This document shows, one piece after another, positions 9,089-18,204 of a stretch of 64,000 nucleotides of DNA. The translations under genes were made by a program, and so were the position numbers. Under the pieces are notes generated by a model, which did not search any database, was not told the origin of the DNA, and was given only the letters and a program-made list of their open reading frames with translations. The stretch is from Bacillota bacterium (lineage in GTDB: Bacteria; Bacillota; Clostridia; Acetivibrionales; DTU013), in contig JAEZRE010000001.1 in NCBI GenBank assembly GCA_023412915.1, forward strand, positions 91,151 to 155,150. Reading direction: 5' to 3'. Within the stretch, counting starts at the first letter, position 1. The number at the start of each line of letters is the position of its first letter.

Positions 9089-9988
9089 ATGAAAGCTAAA
9101 AGAAGACAGAAATCAATAATTACGCCGTACACGATGATAGCTCCGTTTTTTATCTTATACTTTACCTTCAGCCTTTTTCCAATGCTTTTTTCATTGGGTG
9201 TAAGCTTCTTTAACTGGAGTGGTTTTGGACAGGCAAAATTTATTGGTATAGAGAATTATGTGCGGGTATTTCATGATCCCAACTTTTATAAAGCAATAAA
9301 AAATACTGTAATAATCTTCTGCTTCTCGATCCCGATAGAACTGGCACTGGGCCTGTTGACGGCGACAGCGCTGAAAGACTTCTTCTCGAAGACGCGCAGC
9401 GCATTCCAGCTGTTCAACTTTCTACCGTACATCACGACTCCTGTTGCAGTAGGTATTATTTTCTCGCTGATGTTCGACTGGAAGTCGGGCGCTGTGAACG
9501 GACTGTTAGGTGCATTCGGGATTCAATCCGTTTACTGGCTTGGCATACCGTGGGCATCGAGAGCCGTTGTCATAGCAATGATAGTTTGGAAGGGTTATGG
9601 CTATAACATGGTTATGTTCCTGGCCGGCCTGTCGACGATCCCGGGCGAGTTATACGAGGCAGCCAAGATCGATGGAGCAAGCTGGTGGCAGGGCTTCAGA
9701 AAGATAACTCTACCAATGCTCAGGCCGATCTTCGTATTTGTTGTGACCACAAGTATAATAAACGCATGGAAGCTGTTCGATGAGCCCCAGCTGCTGTTCG
9801 CCGGCAATACGCAGCCGATCGGCGGCCCTGAGCGCTCAGTCCTGACGGTTATTATGAGATACTATGAGTCTGCGTTCCGGCAGTTCCAGTTCGGATACGG
9901 CTCGGCTATAGCGTATGTACTATTTATAATCATTGCGATTTTCTCGATCGTCAGCGTTAAATCGATGAATCGTGACAACACTATATGA
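9089..9988 (+). CDS. ABC sugar transporter permease (MalF-like)
   Basis: Inner-membrane permease of 299 residues with six predicted TM helices and the cytoplasmic EAA loop EAAKIDGASWWQGFRKITLP near residue 190, which docks the ATPase. The start ATG at 9089 has only a weak GCGGTGA upstream. It lies 126 bp after the binding protein, beyond the stem-loop. No ATPase gene is present in this operon, so it probably shares a genome-wide MsmX-type ATPase, as is common in Firmicutes. Confidence 0.93.
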   Translation: MKAKRRQKSIITPYTMIAPFFILYFTFSLFPMLFSLGVSFFNWSGFGQAKFIGIENYVRVFHDPNFYKAIKNTVIIFCFSIPIELALGLLTATALKDFFSKTRSAFQLFNFLPYITTPVAVGIIFSLMFDWKSGAVNGLLGAFGIQSVYWLGIPWASRAVVIAMIVWKGYGYNMVMFLAGLSTIPGELYEAAKIDGASWWQGFRKITLPMLRPIFVFVVTTSIINAWKLFDEPQLLFAGNTQPIGGPERSVLTVIMRYYESAFRQFQFGYGSAIAYVLFIIIAIFSIVSVKSMNRDNTI

Positions 9989-10001
9989 GGAGGTGGGACA
10001 A

Positions 10002-10829
10002 ATGGAAGAAAAGAAAAGTTTGTATGCAAAGTTACCGGTCAATATCCTTATCGGATTGCTTTCATTAGTAGCGTTGTTCCCATTCTACCTCATGCTGATA
10101 ATGGGCACCCACTTGAACGAGGACCTGTATACGGGCATTAAGCTGCTGCCGGGAAATTATTTTTGGGAAAATCTTAAAACGGTAATGGCCATTGATTATC
10201 CAAGATATTACCTGAACAGCTTCACGATCGCCATCTGCAATACGGCCGGTGCGATCCTGGTTAGCTCGCTGGGCGGCTATGCTTTTGCGAAATTTAATTT
10301 CAAAGGGAAAAAGGGTCTCTTTACCTTTGTTATAGCAACTCTTGCAATACCCATGCAGCTTGGTCTTGTCGGATATGTGCTGGAAATGAAGGCCCTTGGT
10401 ATAGTCAACACCATCCTGCCTATGATATTCAGCGGTATGGCAAGCGGCTTCGGCACCTTCTTTATGACGCAGTTCATAGGTTCCTCGGTCCCTAACGAGA
10501 TCCTCGAAAGCGGGCGTATTGACGGTTGCACTGATTACGGCATATTCTTCAAGCTAGTATTCCCGATAATCAGGCCTGCATTCATAACTATCGGACTTCT
10601 TCTATTCCTGTGGTCGTGGAACAGCTACATGATTCCACTCGTTATCGTAACGAGGAAGGAATGCTACACAATCCCGCTGTCCATCGCCATGATCAGTACG
10701 GAATTCCGTACGGATTACGCGGCACGTATTTTATCACTGGCATTTTCTACTATCCCGATTGTAGGATTATTTGCCTTTGGTTCCAAATATTTGATTCAGG
10801 GCTTGACAGCAGGCAGCGTCAAGGGCTGA
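10002..10829 (+). CDS. ABC sugar transporter permease (MalG-like)
   Basis: Second permease subunit, 275 residues, six TM helices, EAA-type loop ESGRIDGCTDYGIFFKLVFP near residue 175. AGGAGGTGG at 9989-9997 sets the ATG at 10002; the frame also runs upstream to 9972 inside the previous gene. It lies 13 bp after the first permease, so the two are co-translated. Together with 9089 it forms the membrane pore of the importer served by the binding protein at 7595. Confidence 0.93.
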   Translation: MEEKKSLYAKLPVNILIGLLSLVALFPFYLMLIMGTHLNEDLYTGIKLLPGNYFWENLKTVMAIDYPRYYLNSFTIAICNTAGAILVSSLGGYAFAKFNFKGKKGLFTFVIATLAIPMQLGLVGYVLEMKALGIVNTILPMIFSGMASGFGTFFMTQFIGSSVPNEILESGRIDGCTDYGIFFKLVFPIIRPAFITIGLLLFLWSWNSYMIPLVIVTRKECYTIPLSIAMISTEFRTDYAARILSLAFSTIPIVGLFAFGSKYLIQGLTAGSVKG

Positions 10830-10851
10830 TCGATCCGAGGTGGGTTTAGAC

Positions 10852-13272
10852 ATGAAACAGAAAATCATTTTATCAAAAGGATGGACATTGAAGGATTGCG
10901 ATACTCAAAAAGAGTATGCAATCCCCGCCATGCCGATGCAGGTCCATTCGATACTGCAGGAAAACGGCGCCATCAGCGACGGTTATATTTACGGAGATAC
11001 TTCCGACTGCCACTGGGTGCAGGAGCATGAATGGACATATACTTCGAACTTCACATGCGAAGATTGCGGCAAAACTGCATTTATAAGCGTCGGTGGTCTC
11101 GATACTTTTGCCGACGTCTTCCTGAACGGAGAATTGATCGGAAGCCATGAGGATTTTTACCTTTCCGCCAGGTTCGACGTAACAGGCAAGCTCTGTCCCA
11201 CAAATACGCTTAGCTTTCTATTCCGTTCCGTTCCCAGGATACTGGAGGAAAGTCAAGCGCAAAATCCGCATCCGGACCGCATAGCGCCGTTCAGAATGAT
11301 ACGCAAGAACTTCCATGATTTCATCACGTATCTGGGCGCGAAACCGGATCTCCTGAGAGTGGGCATTTTTACGGACGTGGTCCTGGAGCTGATAGATACG
11401 CTTGAAATAAAGGATTTTGCCGTAGATTATGTTTTGAATGACGCCTTGACGTCCGCAGAGGTAACGGTCAAAACCGAAACCAATGCCGCATGTGATCTGA
11501 AAATACATGTGACGGGCAACGGGACCGACCTTTCCTATACTGTCAAAGCAACGGGCAGCGGACCTGCCGCACTCGATTTCAAGCTCGAGGATATTGCACT
11601 CTGGTATCCGCGCAATTACGGGGAGCAACCGCTTTATACCTTCAAGGTGGAAGCGCTTTCCGGGGATGGCCGTGTTTGCGACGCTGAGGAAAAAGTAATA
11701 GGCTTCCGCAAGGTTGTTATGATAAACAATCTCAATTTTGAGATCAACCAAATGCCAGTCAAGCTCTGGGGAGCAAATCTCACTCCGATAGACGGCAAAT
11801 CCGCGGTTATCGACCGTGAACGCCTGATGAAGGTGTTTGAGCTTGCATATGACTGTAACGTTAACACAATCCGCGTATGGGGCGAGGGTGAGCGTTACGA
11901 CGATGAGTTTTACAATGAAGCCGACCGTAAGGGCATAATGATTTGGCAGGAGTTCTTCTCGGGGAATTCGGCTTATCCGACGGACAGCCATACAAGATCG
12001 CTTATGCGCCATGAGGCCGAGGAACTTGTACTGCGCTTGCGTCATCATCCGTCGCTGCTCATGTGGTGCGGCGGGAACGAGACCTATCTGAACAGGGATT
12101 TCGGATATCCGGGCGAAGAGTATTACGGCTCGGAAATAGTGGAAAAGGATTACCGCGAGGTTTGCGCGGCGCTCGACAACGGACGTTACTACCACGTGAC
12201 TTCACCGTGCGGCGGATCATACTCGAACGATCCGGCCGTCGGAGATACCCACAGCTATACAAATACCTGGTTTGTTCCAGGCGGAGACTACCCCAATTTT
12301 GTAAGTGAAAACCTGAGGGTGGCTTTGCCGGTATCATACAGCCTGATGCGCTATCTGAGGCTTGACAAAAAGCCGGCTGTCACCTCGCTCATGAAGGACG
12401 GTTCCGATTATCCATGGCCGAAGGAATGGAACGCTATTACCTCAGCTGATTCATACTACAAGATACCGCCCGTTGAGCAGTTCTACGACGCTAATGATTT
12501 CGATTCGCTGGTTTATAGGTTTGGAGCGGCGGCGGGAGCATACCTGCGCGACTCTGTCGAAAGATACCGCCGCGGAAAGCCTGTATGGGATTCCCAGGGA
12601 CAACGCAGATGTCAGGGCCATTTCGTATGGAAGCTCAACACTACAAGACCGCACATATACAGTTCGGTGATCGACTATTATCTTGAACCGGGCATGCCGT
12701 ATTATGCCTTGAAGCGGGCTTATGAGACCGTGCTTGTCTCATTTGAGATAAGCGATCATATTTATGCCTGGGTCGTGAATGACAGCAACGAGACAGTAGA
12801 AGGCGGTCTTACAATACAACTGTTCAATACGGCGGAAAACAAAGTTGAGAATCAGATTACCGTTCCTGTACGTGTAAGGCCGGGTCAGTCCCAGCTTATT
12901 ACGAACTTGGACGAATTGGGACAATTCCTGCGTAACAGGCTGATCATCGGAAGACTGGTGAAAAATGATGGCGCTCACATATCAACAGTCAGTATATTTG
13001 CAGATATCGAACGCCACCTGTCCTTCCCCGACGCCAGGCTTTCAATGGAAATCGAAGGCGATGAGCTCGTAATAGAGACCGACCGCTTTGCAAGGTGCGT
13101 CGAGCTGTCAGGAGAAAAGGACGGAGATCCGTTCGGATTCTATTTCTCAGACAATTATTTCGATCTCATTCCGGGCGAAATAAAGCGTGTAAGAATAAAG
13201 ACGGCGCATAATGGAGGGAATATAACAGCAAAGGCACATTACGCAAAGTCTAAAACAATACTTCAATTATAA
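10852..13272 (+). CDS. GH2 family glycoside hydrolase, beta-mannosidase-like (copy 2)
   Basis: Paralogue of the enzyme at 1714, 806 residues, cytoplasmic. It has the jelly-roll domain (VGGLDTFADVFLNG), the barrel starting near VKLWGANLTPIDG, acid/base Glu410 in MWCGGNET and nucleophile Glu486 in VSENLR. A GTG at 10840 is in frame, but GAGGTGG at 10837-10843 serves the ATG at 10852. It begins 22 bp after the permease gene, inside the transport operon, which suggests it degrades what the transporter brings in. Compared with copy 1 it keeps both catalytic motifs but differs in the loop after EFF, so a different aglycone or linkage preference is possible. Confidence 0.88.
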   Translation: MKQKIILSKGWTLKDCDTQKEYAIPAMPMQVHSILQENGAISDGYIYGDTSDCHWVQEHEWTYTSNFTCEDCGKTAFISVGGLDTFADVFLNGELIGSHEDFYLSARFDVTGKLCPTNTLSFLFRSVPRILEESQAQNPHPDRIAPFRMIRKNFHDFITYLGAKPDLLRVGIFTDVVLELIDTLEIKDFAVDYVLNDALTSAEVTVKTETNAACDLKIHVTGNGTDLSYTVKATGSGPAALDFKLEDIALWYPRNYGEQPLYTFKVEALSGDGRVCDAEEKVIGFRKVVMINNLNFEINQMPVKLWGANLTPIDGKSAVIDRERLMKVFELAYDCNVNTIRVWGEGERYDDEFYNEADRKGIMIWQEFFSGNSAYPTDSHTRSLMRHEAEELVLRLRHHPSLLMWCGGNETYLNRDFGYPGEEYYGSEIVEKDYREVCAALDNGRYYHVTSPCGGSYSNDPAVGDTHSYTNTWFVPGGDYPNFVSENLRVALPVSYSLMRYLRLDKKPAVTSLMKDGSDYPWPKEWNAITSADSYYKIPPVEQFYDANDFDSLVYRFGAAAGAYLRDSVERYRRGKPVWDSQGQRRCQGHFVWKLNTTRPHIYSSVIDYYLEPGMPYYALKRAYETVLVSFEISDHIYAWVVNDSNETVEGGLTIQLFNTAENKVENQITVPVRVRPGQSQLITNLDELGQFLRNRLIIGRLVKNDGAHISTVSIFADIERHLSFPDARLSMEIEGDELVIETDRFARCVELSGEKDGDPFGFYFSDNYFDLIPGEIKRVRIKTAHNGGNITAKAHYAKSKTILQL

Positions 13273-13288
13273 GGAAGAGGTGCACATT

Positions 13289-14230
13289 ATGGTATTAAAT
13301 TCATTTGGAAAAACAGATCTGAAGGTTTCCGACGTAGGCTTCGGCGCATGGGCAATAGGCGGACTTGGCTGGGGTGAGGGACCGGACGACGCAAATGCTG
13401 TAGAAGCGTTGAAAAAGGCATGGGAACTCGGCGTCAATTTCTACGATACATGCGACGCATACGGCAATGGCCACAGCGAAACACTCATTGGCCAATTCCT
13501 CAAAGGAAGACGCAATGAAGCCGTTATTGTCACAAAAGGCGGCACGAACTACCGTGTACCCGAACGCAGCAAGAATTTCTCCCACGACTATCTCATGATG
13601 TGTCTTGATGAGAGCCTGCAGCGCCTTCAGACGGATTTCGTGGACGTTTACCTGCTCCACGTGCCGAACGCCGAATGGCAGGAAAAGGGCAAGGTATTTG
13701 AAACCCTCAAGGAAATGAAGCAATCCGGTAAAGCCCGCTATGTCGGACTCGCAATGTGGCAGGCAGGAGATACGATGCATGCTTACGAGCATGATACCGA
13801 GAATGTTATCGACGTACTCGAGGTTCCGTTCAACATACTGAACAAAACTAATATCGAAGTCGTAAGAATAGCTAAGGAACGCAACATCGCGGTACTGACG
13901 AGCCAACCCCTTGCGAGCGGCATCCTGACCGGAAAATACGGCAGCGACACCAAGTTCGCGGACGGCGACAACCGTAAGGGCTTCTGGTCTGAAGAACGCT
14001 TTGCGTCAGTAATCCCCGACATGAAGATCGTCGAGGAATGTGTAAAGGAAACCGGCCTGACCATGGCTCAGCTCGCACTTGCATACAACCTCAGCTATCC
14101 TGGCATCCACAGTGTAATCCCGGGCGCCAAGAATGCCTCGCAGGTCGAGAAGAACGTTTCCGCAAGCGGAAAGCGTCTCAGTGAAGATGTCATGAAAAAG
14201 CTGGCTCAGACCAAGGGCTTCATATTCTAA
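13289..14230 (+). CDS. Aldo/keto reductase
   Basis: NAD(P)H-dependent oxidoreductase of 313 residues. The catalytic tetrad is complete: Asp53, Tyr58, Lys83 and His124 (FYDTCDAYGNGHSE, VTKGG, YLLHVP), and the C-terminal cofactor region contains HSVIPGAKNASQVEKN. The GTG at 13280 is in frame, but GGAAGAGG at 13273-13280 is the ribosome site for 13289. It is 16 bp after GH2 copy 2 and followed by a strong terminator, so it closes this transcript. It probably reduces or oxidises a sugar product of the operon; substrate unknown. Confidence 0.9.
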   Translation: MVLNSFGKTDLKVSDVGFGAWAIGGLGWGEGPDDANAVEALKKAWELGVNFYDTCDAYGNGHSETLIGQFLKGRRNEAVIVTKGGTNYRVPERSKNFSHDYLMMCLDESLQRLQTDFVDVYLLHVPNAEWQEKGKVFETLKEMKQSGKARYVGLAMWQAGDTMHAYEHDTENVIDVLEVPFNILNKTNIEVVRIAKERNIAVLTSQPLASGILTGKYGSDTKFADGDNRKGFWSEERFASVIPDMKIVEECVKETGLTMAQLALAYNLSYPGIHSVIPGAKNASQVEKNVSASGKRLSEDVMKKLAQTKGFIF

Positions 14231-14235
14231 AAAAC

Positions 14236-14297
14236 TCAGAGGGGGATGCCTGGCTGTCATTACGACGCTTGGTATCCCCCTCTGACTAATCTTATTT
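14236..14297 (+). terminator. Rho-independent terminator
   Basis: A 15-bp stem, TCAGAGGGGGATGCC (14236-14250) with GGTATCCCCCTCTGA (14271-14285), has one G-U pair and is followed by the T-rich CTTATTTT. It ends the transporter operon, though read-through may feed GH2 copy 3, which starts only 20 bp after the T-rich stretch and shows no clear promoter. Confidence 0.75.
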
Positions 14298-14316
14298 TGT
14301 ATGAAGAGAGGGAATT

Positions 14317-16824
14317 ATGAAAACCAGACTTTGCCTTTCTGAAAAATGGGAGCTTTTAAAAATAATACCCGCGGCGGGCATCGACCCTGAGAATCCCATC
14401 CCCGAAGCTGGCAGAGAGCCAGCAGGCTGGATCCCCGTGAAGAAGATGCCCTCACAGGTACACGACGTTCTGATCGACGAGGGATATCTGCCCGAGGAAA
14501 TACGGATAGGCTGGTGTGAGGCCGGCGAATGGGTAGGGGATTATGACTGGGTCTACAGATGCCGTTTCGAAAGGGAGCGTGAAGCAAGCGCCGTACGCCT
14601 TTTCTTCGGAGGACTCGACACGATAGCGGATGTTTATGTGAACGGCGTCAAGGTTGGCAGCCACGATAACTTTTATCTGCCGCAGACGATAGATATAACG
14701 CAATATATAACTGAACACAACACTCTGGTGATACACTTTCACAATATCGAAGACGAGCTCGACAAGCTCACTCTGCCGAAGGAATGGGAAAAGACCGTTC
14801 TGAAATTCAAAATGCTCCGCAAGCCGAAGCACGATTTCCCCGCGGGAGTTACCGAAGGGGCGTCATATCAGGGCGCTGTTCCATATTTCGAACCCATAGG
14901 TGTCTTCCAGCCTGTTTATATAGATTACGTCGATGAAGCCGAGTTCACGTGGGATCATATAATACCCTCCATTGCGGCTCCATATACCGAGGGCGGCCTC
15001 ACCGTTACGCTGAAAGGCGTAAACGGAGATTCGGCCAAAATCATAGTGCGCGATCCTGAGAGTAACATAGTCGCAACCGACGAGAAGCCCGTTTCAGGCA
15101 CTTGGAGGCAGCCCTTCAAGCTTTCCGTAAAGGCTCCCGAGCTCTGGAACCCGCGTGGTTTCGGAGGCCAGGCCCGTTACTCCGTCGAAATGTTGCTTAT
15201 GAGCAATGGACAGATCGCGGATAGGCTGGAGAAAAAGATCGGTTTCCGTGAAGTCGTCCAGGATGGCGATCTGGGCTTCAGGATAAATGGCAATACGGTT
15301 CGTCTGTGGGGCGGAAGCATGGATCCCTTCCAGGACTATACGCACTGCTGGCAGTCGAAACGCGTGCACCGTATCCTGGACATGTGTGAAAATGCAAACA
15401 TGAACACACTGCGCATATGGGGCGAGGGCGTCCCGTACGAGGATGAGCTTTACGATGAAGCTGACAGGCGCGGCATATTGATATGGCAGGAATTTTATCT
15501 CGGCAACGGAGCATACCCAAACAATCCCGAATACCGCGAAGCCTGCAGACAGGAGGCCATCTACCTGATACTCCGCCTGCGCTGGCGCCCGTCGCTGCTG
15601 TTGTGGTGCGGCGGAAACGAAACCATAATGGGCTCCGAATACATTGATCGCGATATGCACGCGTATGGCAGTGAGATGGTGCTCGAGGATTACCCGGCCC
15701 TTGTCGACTATTATGACAACGGAAGGTTTTACTTCCCCAATTCACCCTATGGCGGGGAGTGGGCAAACGACCCTCGTCAGGGAGATTTCCACGTTTATGA
15801 CGGAGTTTGGGCTTATCCTTACGCCGAGTATCCTAACTTCATCGGAGAAGATATACGCTGCGCGCCTCCCGTGATGCACAGCCTGAAACGAATGATAAAG
15901 GGCGATATCTGGCCTGAAGGCTATAGCGGAAAGCTGACACACAAGGATAGATTCCCCATGCCCGATAATTGGATGGAACGCAGCCATCATTCCGCGCAAG
16001 GCCATATAAAGACCGGACCTTACTGGGAATATTACGACGCCGATACGCCAGAGGATCACTTGTACCGCTTTGCCGCAGCCGCAGGCCAGTCCATGCGCCG
16101 CTGCATCGAAAAAGTCCGCCAGGGCAGCAAGGACGGAGACGTCCCGGTCAACAAGCGTATAAAGGGACATTTTGCATGCAAGCTGCTCGATACCTGGCCG
16201 AAGGTATATTGCGCAATAATCGACTTCTTCCAGGAGGGCTTCCATTCGTATTATGCCACTGCCGCGGCGCAGCGCCCGATCGCTCTGAGCTTTCAGATGA
16301 CCCCCAACGATTACCGTCTGTGGCTCGCCAATGACAGCAACATCGATGTAAAGGGCGAGGTCACCTTCGGAATGTTCGATATGGAGAAGAATGAGTTCGT
16401 GCTGACGGACAAGGTCGACGCACAGATGCTCCGGGGTCATTCCGGCATCGTGCTGGACCTCAACAAATACAAATTTTTCTGGAAGACGCTGCTTTTATAT
16501 GCGACTTTCACCGACAAGGAACACGGCATTTATGACCGCGTGAATGATTTCGTAGACGTCGAGCGCCATTACAACTTCCCGGACGCTAAGCTCAAGGTAA
16601 TGGTGGAGGGCGACGAGCTCGTAATAACCACCGATAAGTTCGCACGCTGCATCGAGATTACCGCCAGGAATGAAGAGACCGAATTCGGATGGCTTTTCTC
16701 GGCCAATTACTTCGACCTGCTACCGGGCGAAGTCAAACGCGTCAGGATAGTGGCCGGAGGCAGCGCCGAAATAACCGTGAAGCCGCATTATGCCACGGCA
16801 GTAAAGGTTAATTATAAGAAATAA
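14317..16824 (+). CDS. GH2 family glycoside hydrolase (copy 3, variant nucleophile motif)
   Basis: Third GH2 paralogue, 835 residues, no signal peptide. It has the jelly-roll domain (FFGGLDTIADVYVNG), the barrel region (VRLWGGSMDPFQDY) and acid/base Glu435 in LWCGGNETI. The expected nucleophile is Glu511, but the motif reads IGEDIRC instead of the SEN of the other two copies, and the preceding strand reads GDFHVYDGVW instead of GDTHSYTNTW. This suggests a remodelled active site with a different substrate. Start ATG follows GAGAGGGA. It sits between the terminator at 14236 and the dehydrogenase at 16938. Confidence 0.85.
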   Translation: MKTRLCLSEKWELLKIIPAAGIDPENPIPEAGREPAGWIPVKKMPSQVHDVLIDEGYLPEEIRIGWCEAGEWVGDYDWVYRCRFEREREASAVRLFFGGLDTIADVYVNGVKVGSHDNFYLPQTIDITQYITEHNTLVIHFHNIEDELDKLTLPKEWEKTVLKFKMLRKPKHDFPAGVTEGASYQGAVPYFEPIGVFQPVYIDYVDEAEFTWDHIIPSIAAPYTEGGLTVTLKGVNGDSAKIIVRDPESNIVATDEKPVSGTWRQPFKLSVKAPELWNPRGFGGQARYSVEMLLMSNGQIADRLEKKIGFREVVQDGDLGFRINGNTVRLWGGSMDPFQDYTHCWQSKRVHRILDMCENANMNTLRIWGEGVPYEDELYDEADRRGILIWQEFYLGNGAYPNNPEYREACRQEAIYLILRLRWRPSLLLWCGGNETIMGSEYIDRDMHAYGSEMVLEDYPALVDYYDNGRFYFPNSPYGGEWANDPRQGDFHVYDGVWAYPYAEYPNFIGEDIRCAPPVMHSLKRMIKGDIWPEGYSGKLTHKDRFPMPDNWMERSHHSAQGHIKTGPYWEYYDADTPEDHLYRFAAAAGQSMRRCIEKVRQGSKDGDVPVNKRIKGHFACKLLDTWPKVYCAIIDFFQEGFHSYYATAAAQRPIALSFQMTPNDYRLWLANDSNIDVKGEVTFGMFDMEKNEFVLTDKVDAQMLRGHSGIVLDLNKYKFFWKTLLLYATFTDKEHGIYDRVNDFVDVERHYNFPDAKLKVMVEGDELVITTDKFARCIEITARNEETEFGWLFSANYFDLLPGEVKRVRIVAGGSAEITVKPHYATAVKVNYKK

Positions 16825-16937
16825 TAGCGTTTTTTGCATTTGGATTTATTTCAATAAAATGTTATATTATAAGTAAGACTAAAAATTAGTCCCTGGTATA
16901 TATATAAAACACCTGATTATTTAAAGGGGATGATGGA

Positions 16938-17987
16938 ATGCAGGGTAAAATGAAAGTAGCAGTAATGACCGCAATCGGTAAGATGGAATTTGTGGAGAGG
17001 GATATTCCCCAGGCGAAGCCGGGCGAAGTCCTGGTCAAAATAGAATGCGTAGGAGTCTGCGGCTCGGATCTGCATTATTTTGAATCGGGCAGAATAGGTA
17101 ATTTCATTGTGAAACCGCCATTCGTACTCGGACATGAGGCGAGCGGAGTCGTAGTCGAAACTGGCGCCGGGGTAACCGGCCTGAAGCCGGGAGACCGTGT
17201 GGCGCTCGAACCGGGAAAGACCTGCGGACACTGCGAATATTGCAGAAAAGGCTTATATAACCTTTGCCCGGACGTCGAGTTCTTTGCAACGCCGCCATAC
17301 GACGGAGTTTTTCAGGAATATGTGGCTCATGAGGCCGATCTGTGCTTCAAGCTCCCGGATAATGTGAGCATGATGTCGGGCGCTTTGATAGAACCGCTGG
17401 CCGTCGGTTTCCACGCCGCAAACCAGGGCGGCGCTCACGCCGGACAGACCGCGATGATAACTGGCTCCGGCTGTATCGGGCTTGTTACGATGCTGGCACT
17501 TAAGGCGATGGGCATTACCGAGATCTATGTGTCCGATATCGAGCAGAAGAGGCTGGACAAGGCGTTGGAACTCGGTGCGACGAAGGTTATTAACGCCAGG
17601 CAGCAGGATCCCGTAAAAACTGTAATGGAATTGACGGGCGGAAGAGGCGTCGATGTGGCGTTCGAGACTGCCGGAACTGAAATAACGGCGGGACAGCTCA
17701 TCGAAGTAACCCACAAGGGCGGCACGATAGTCTTCGTAGGCTACAGCGGGAAGGGCAGCATCAACCTGCCCATGAACATGGCGCTGGACAAGGAGCTCAC
17801 GCTCAAGACCATATTCCGCTACAGGCATATATACCCGATGGCAATCCAGGCTGTTGCCGGAGGCAATATAGATCCTGAAAAGATTGTGACAGCCCGGTTC
17901 GATTTCGACGATATCCAGAGAGCCATGGACGAGAGTATCAACAACAAGGCGGAGATAGTCAAATCGGTCATACAAATAGCTAAATGA
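16938..17987 (+). CDS. Zinc-dependent polyol/sorbitol-type dehydrogenase (MDR family)
   Basis: NAD(P)-dependent medium-chain dehydrogenase, 349 residues. Catalytic zinc ligands Cys41, His66 and Glu67 (VCGSDLHYF, GHEASG) and the structural-zinc cysteines 96, 99, 102 and 110 are all present; the Rossmann region contains GSGCIGLVTMLALKAMG. The closest recognisable group is sorbitol/xylitol dehydrogenase. AAAGGGGA at 16923-16930 supports the ATG at 16938. It is separated from GH2 copy 3 by 113 bp of AT-rich sequence that may hold a promoter, but no convincing -35/-10 pair stands out. Confidence 0.88.
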   Translation: MQGKMKVAVMTAIGKMEFVERDIPQAKPGEVLVKIECVGVCGSDLHYFESGRIGNFIVKPPFVLGHEASGVVVETGAGVTGLKPGDRVALEPGKTCGHCEYCRKGLYNLCPDVEFFATPPYDGVFQEYVAHEADLCFKLPDNVSMMSGALIEPLAVGFHAANQGGAHAGQTAMITGSGCIGLVTMLALKAMGITEIYVSDIEQKRLDKALELGATKVINARQQDPVKTVMELTGGRGVDVAFETAGTEITAGQLIEVTHKGGTIVFVGYSGKGSINLPMNMALDKELTLKTIFRYRHIYPMAIQAVAGGNIDPEKIVTARFDFDDIQRAMDESINNKAEIVKSVIQIAK

Positions 17988-18020
17988 CCTCCTTTTTCAT
18001 AACTGTCTTATTACGAAGAA

Positions 18021-18056
18021 GCCCGGATCCTTCCTGTTGGAGCCGGGCCTCTTTGT
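18021..18056 (+). terminator. Terminator after the dehydrogenase
   Basis: GCCCGG (18021-18026) pairs with CCGGGC (18043-18048), extended by TCC with GGA across one-base mismatches, then CTCTTTGTATTG. It is placed correctly to end the + transcript before the convergent - operon. Confidence 0.6.
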
Positions 18057-18135
18057 ATTGTTTGGACAATCGCCGGCTACGCACGCAGGCAAAAGCGCTT
18101 GGGCACCAATGAAATGAAAGCCTGAGACAGCACAA

Positions 18136-18159
18136 ATGCCCCCGCTTACGCGAGGGCAT
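18136..18159 (-). terminator. Hairpin downstream of the minus-strand operon
   Basis: ATGCCC-C-CGC, TTAC, GCG-A-GGGCAT forms a 9-bp stem with one mismatch. Read on the - strand it follows the stop at 18205 and runs into TTTGTG, so it may terminate the - operon. The T tract is short. Confidence 0.4.
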
Positions 18160-18204
18160 CCATGCTTAGGAGAGGTTGCCATTAAGAATATGGGATTTTG
18201 CCGA

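Noticed and set aside
11218..12195. Minus-strand ORF (325 codons) inside GH2 copy 2
   Set aside because: The same region in the + frame carries both GH2 catalytic motifs; similar shadows occur in the other GH2 copies.
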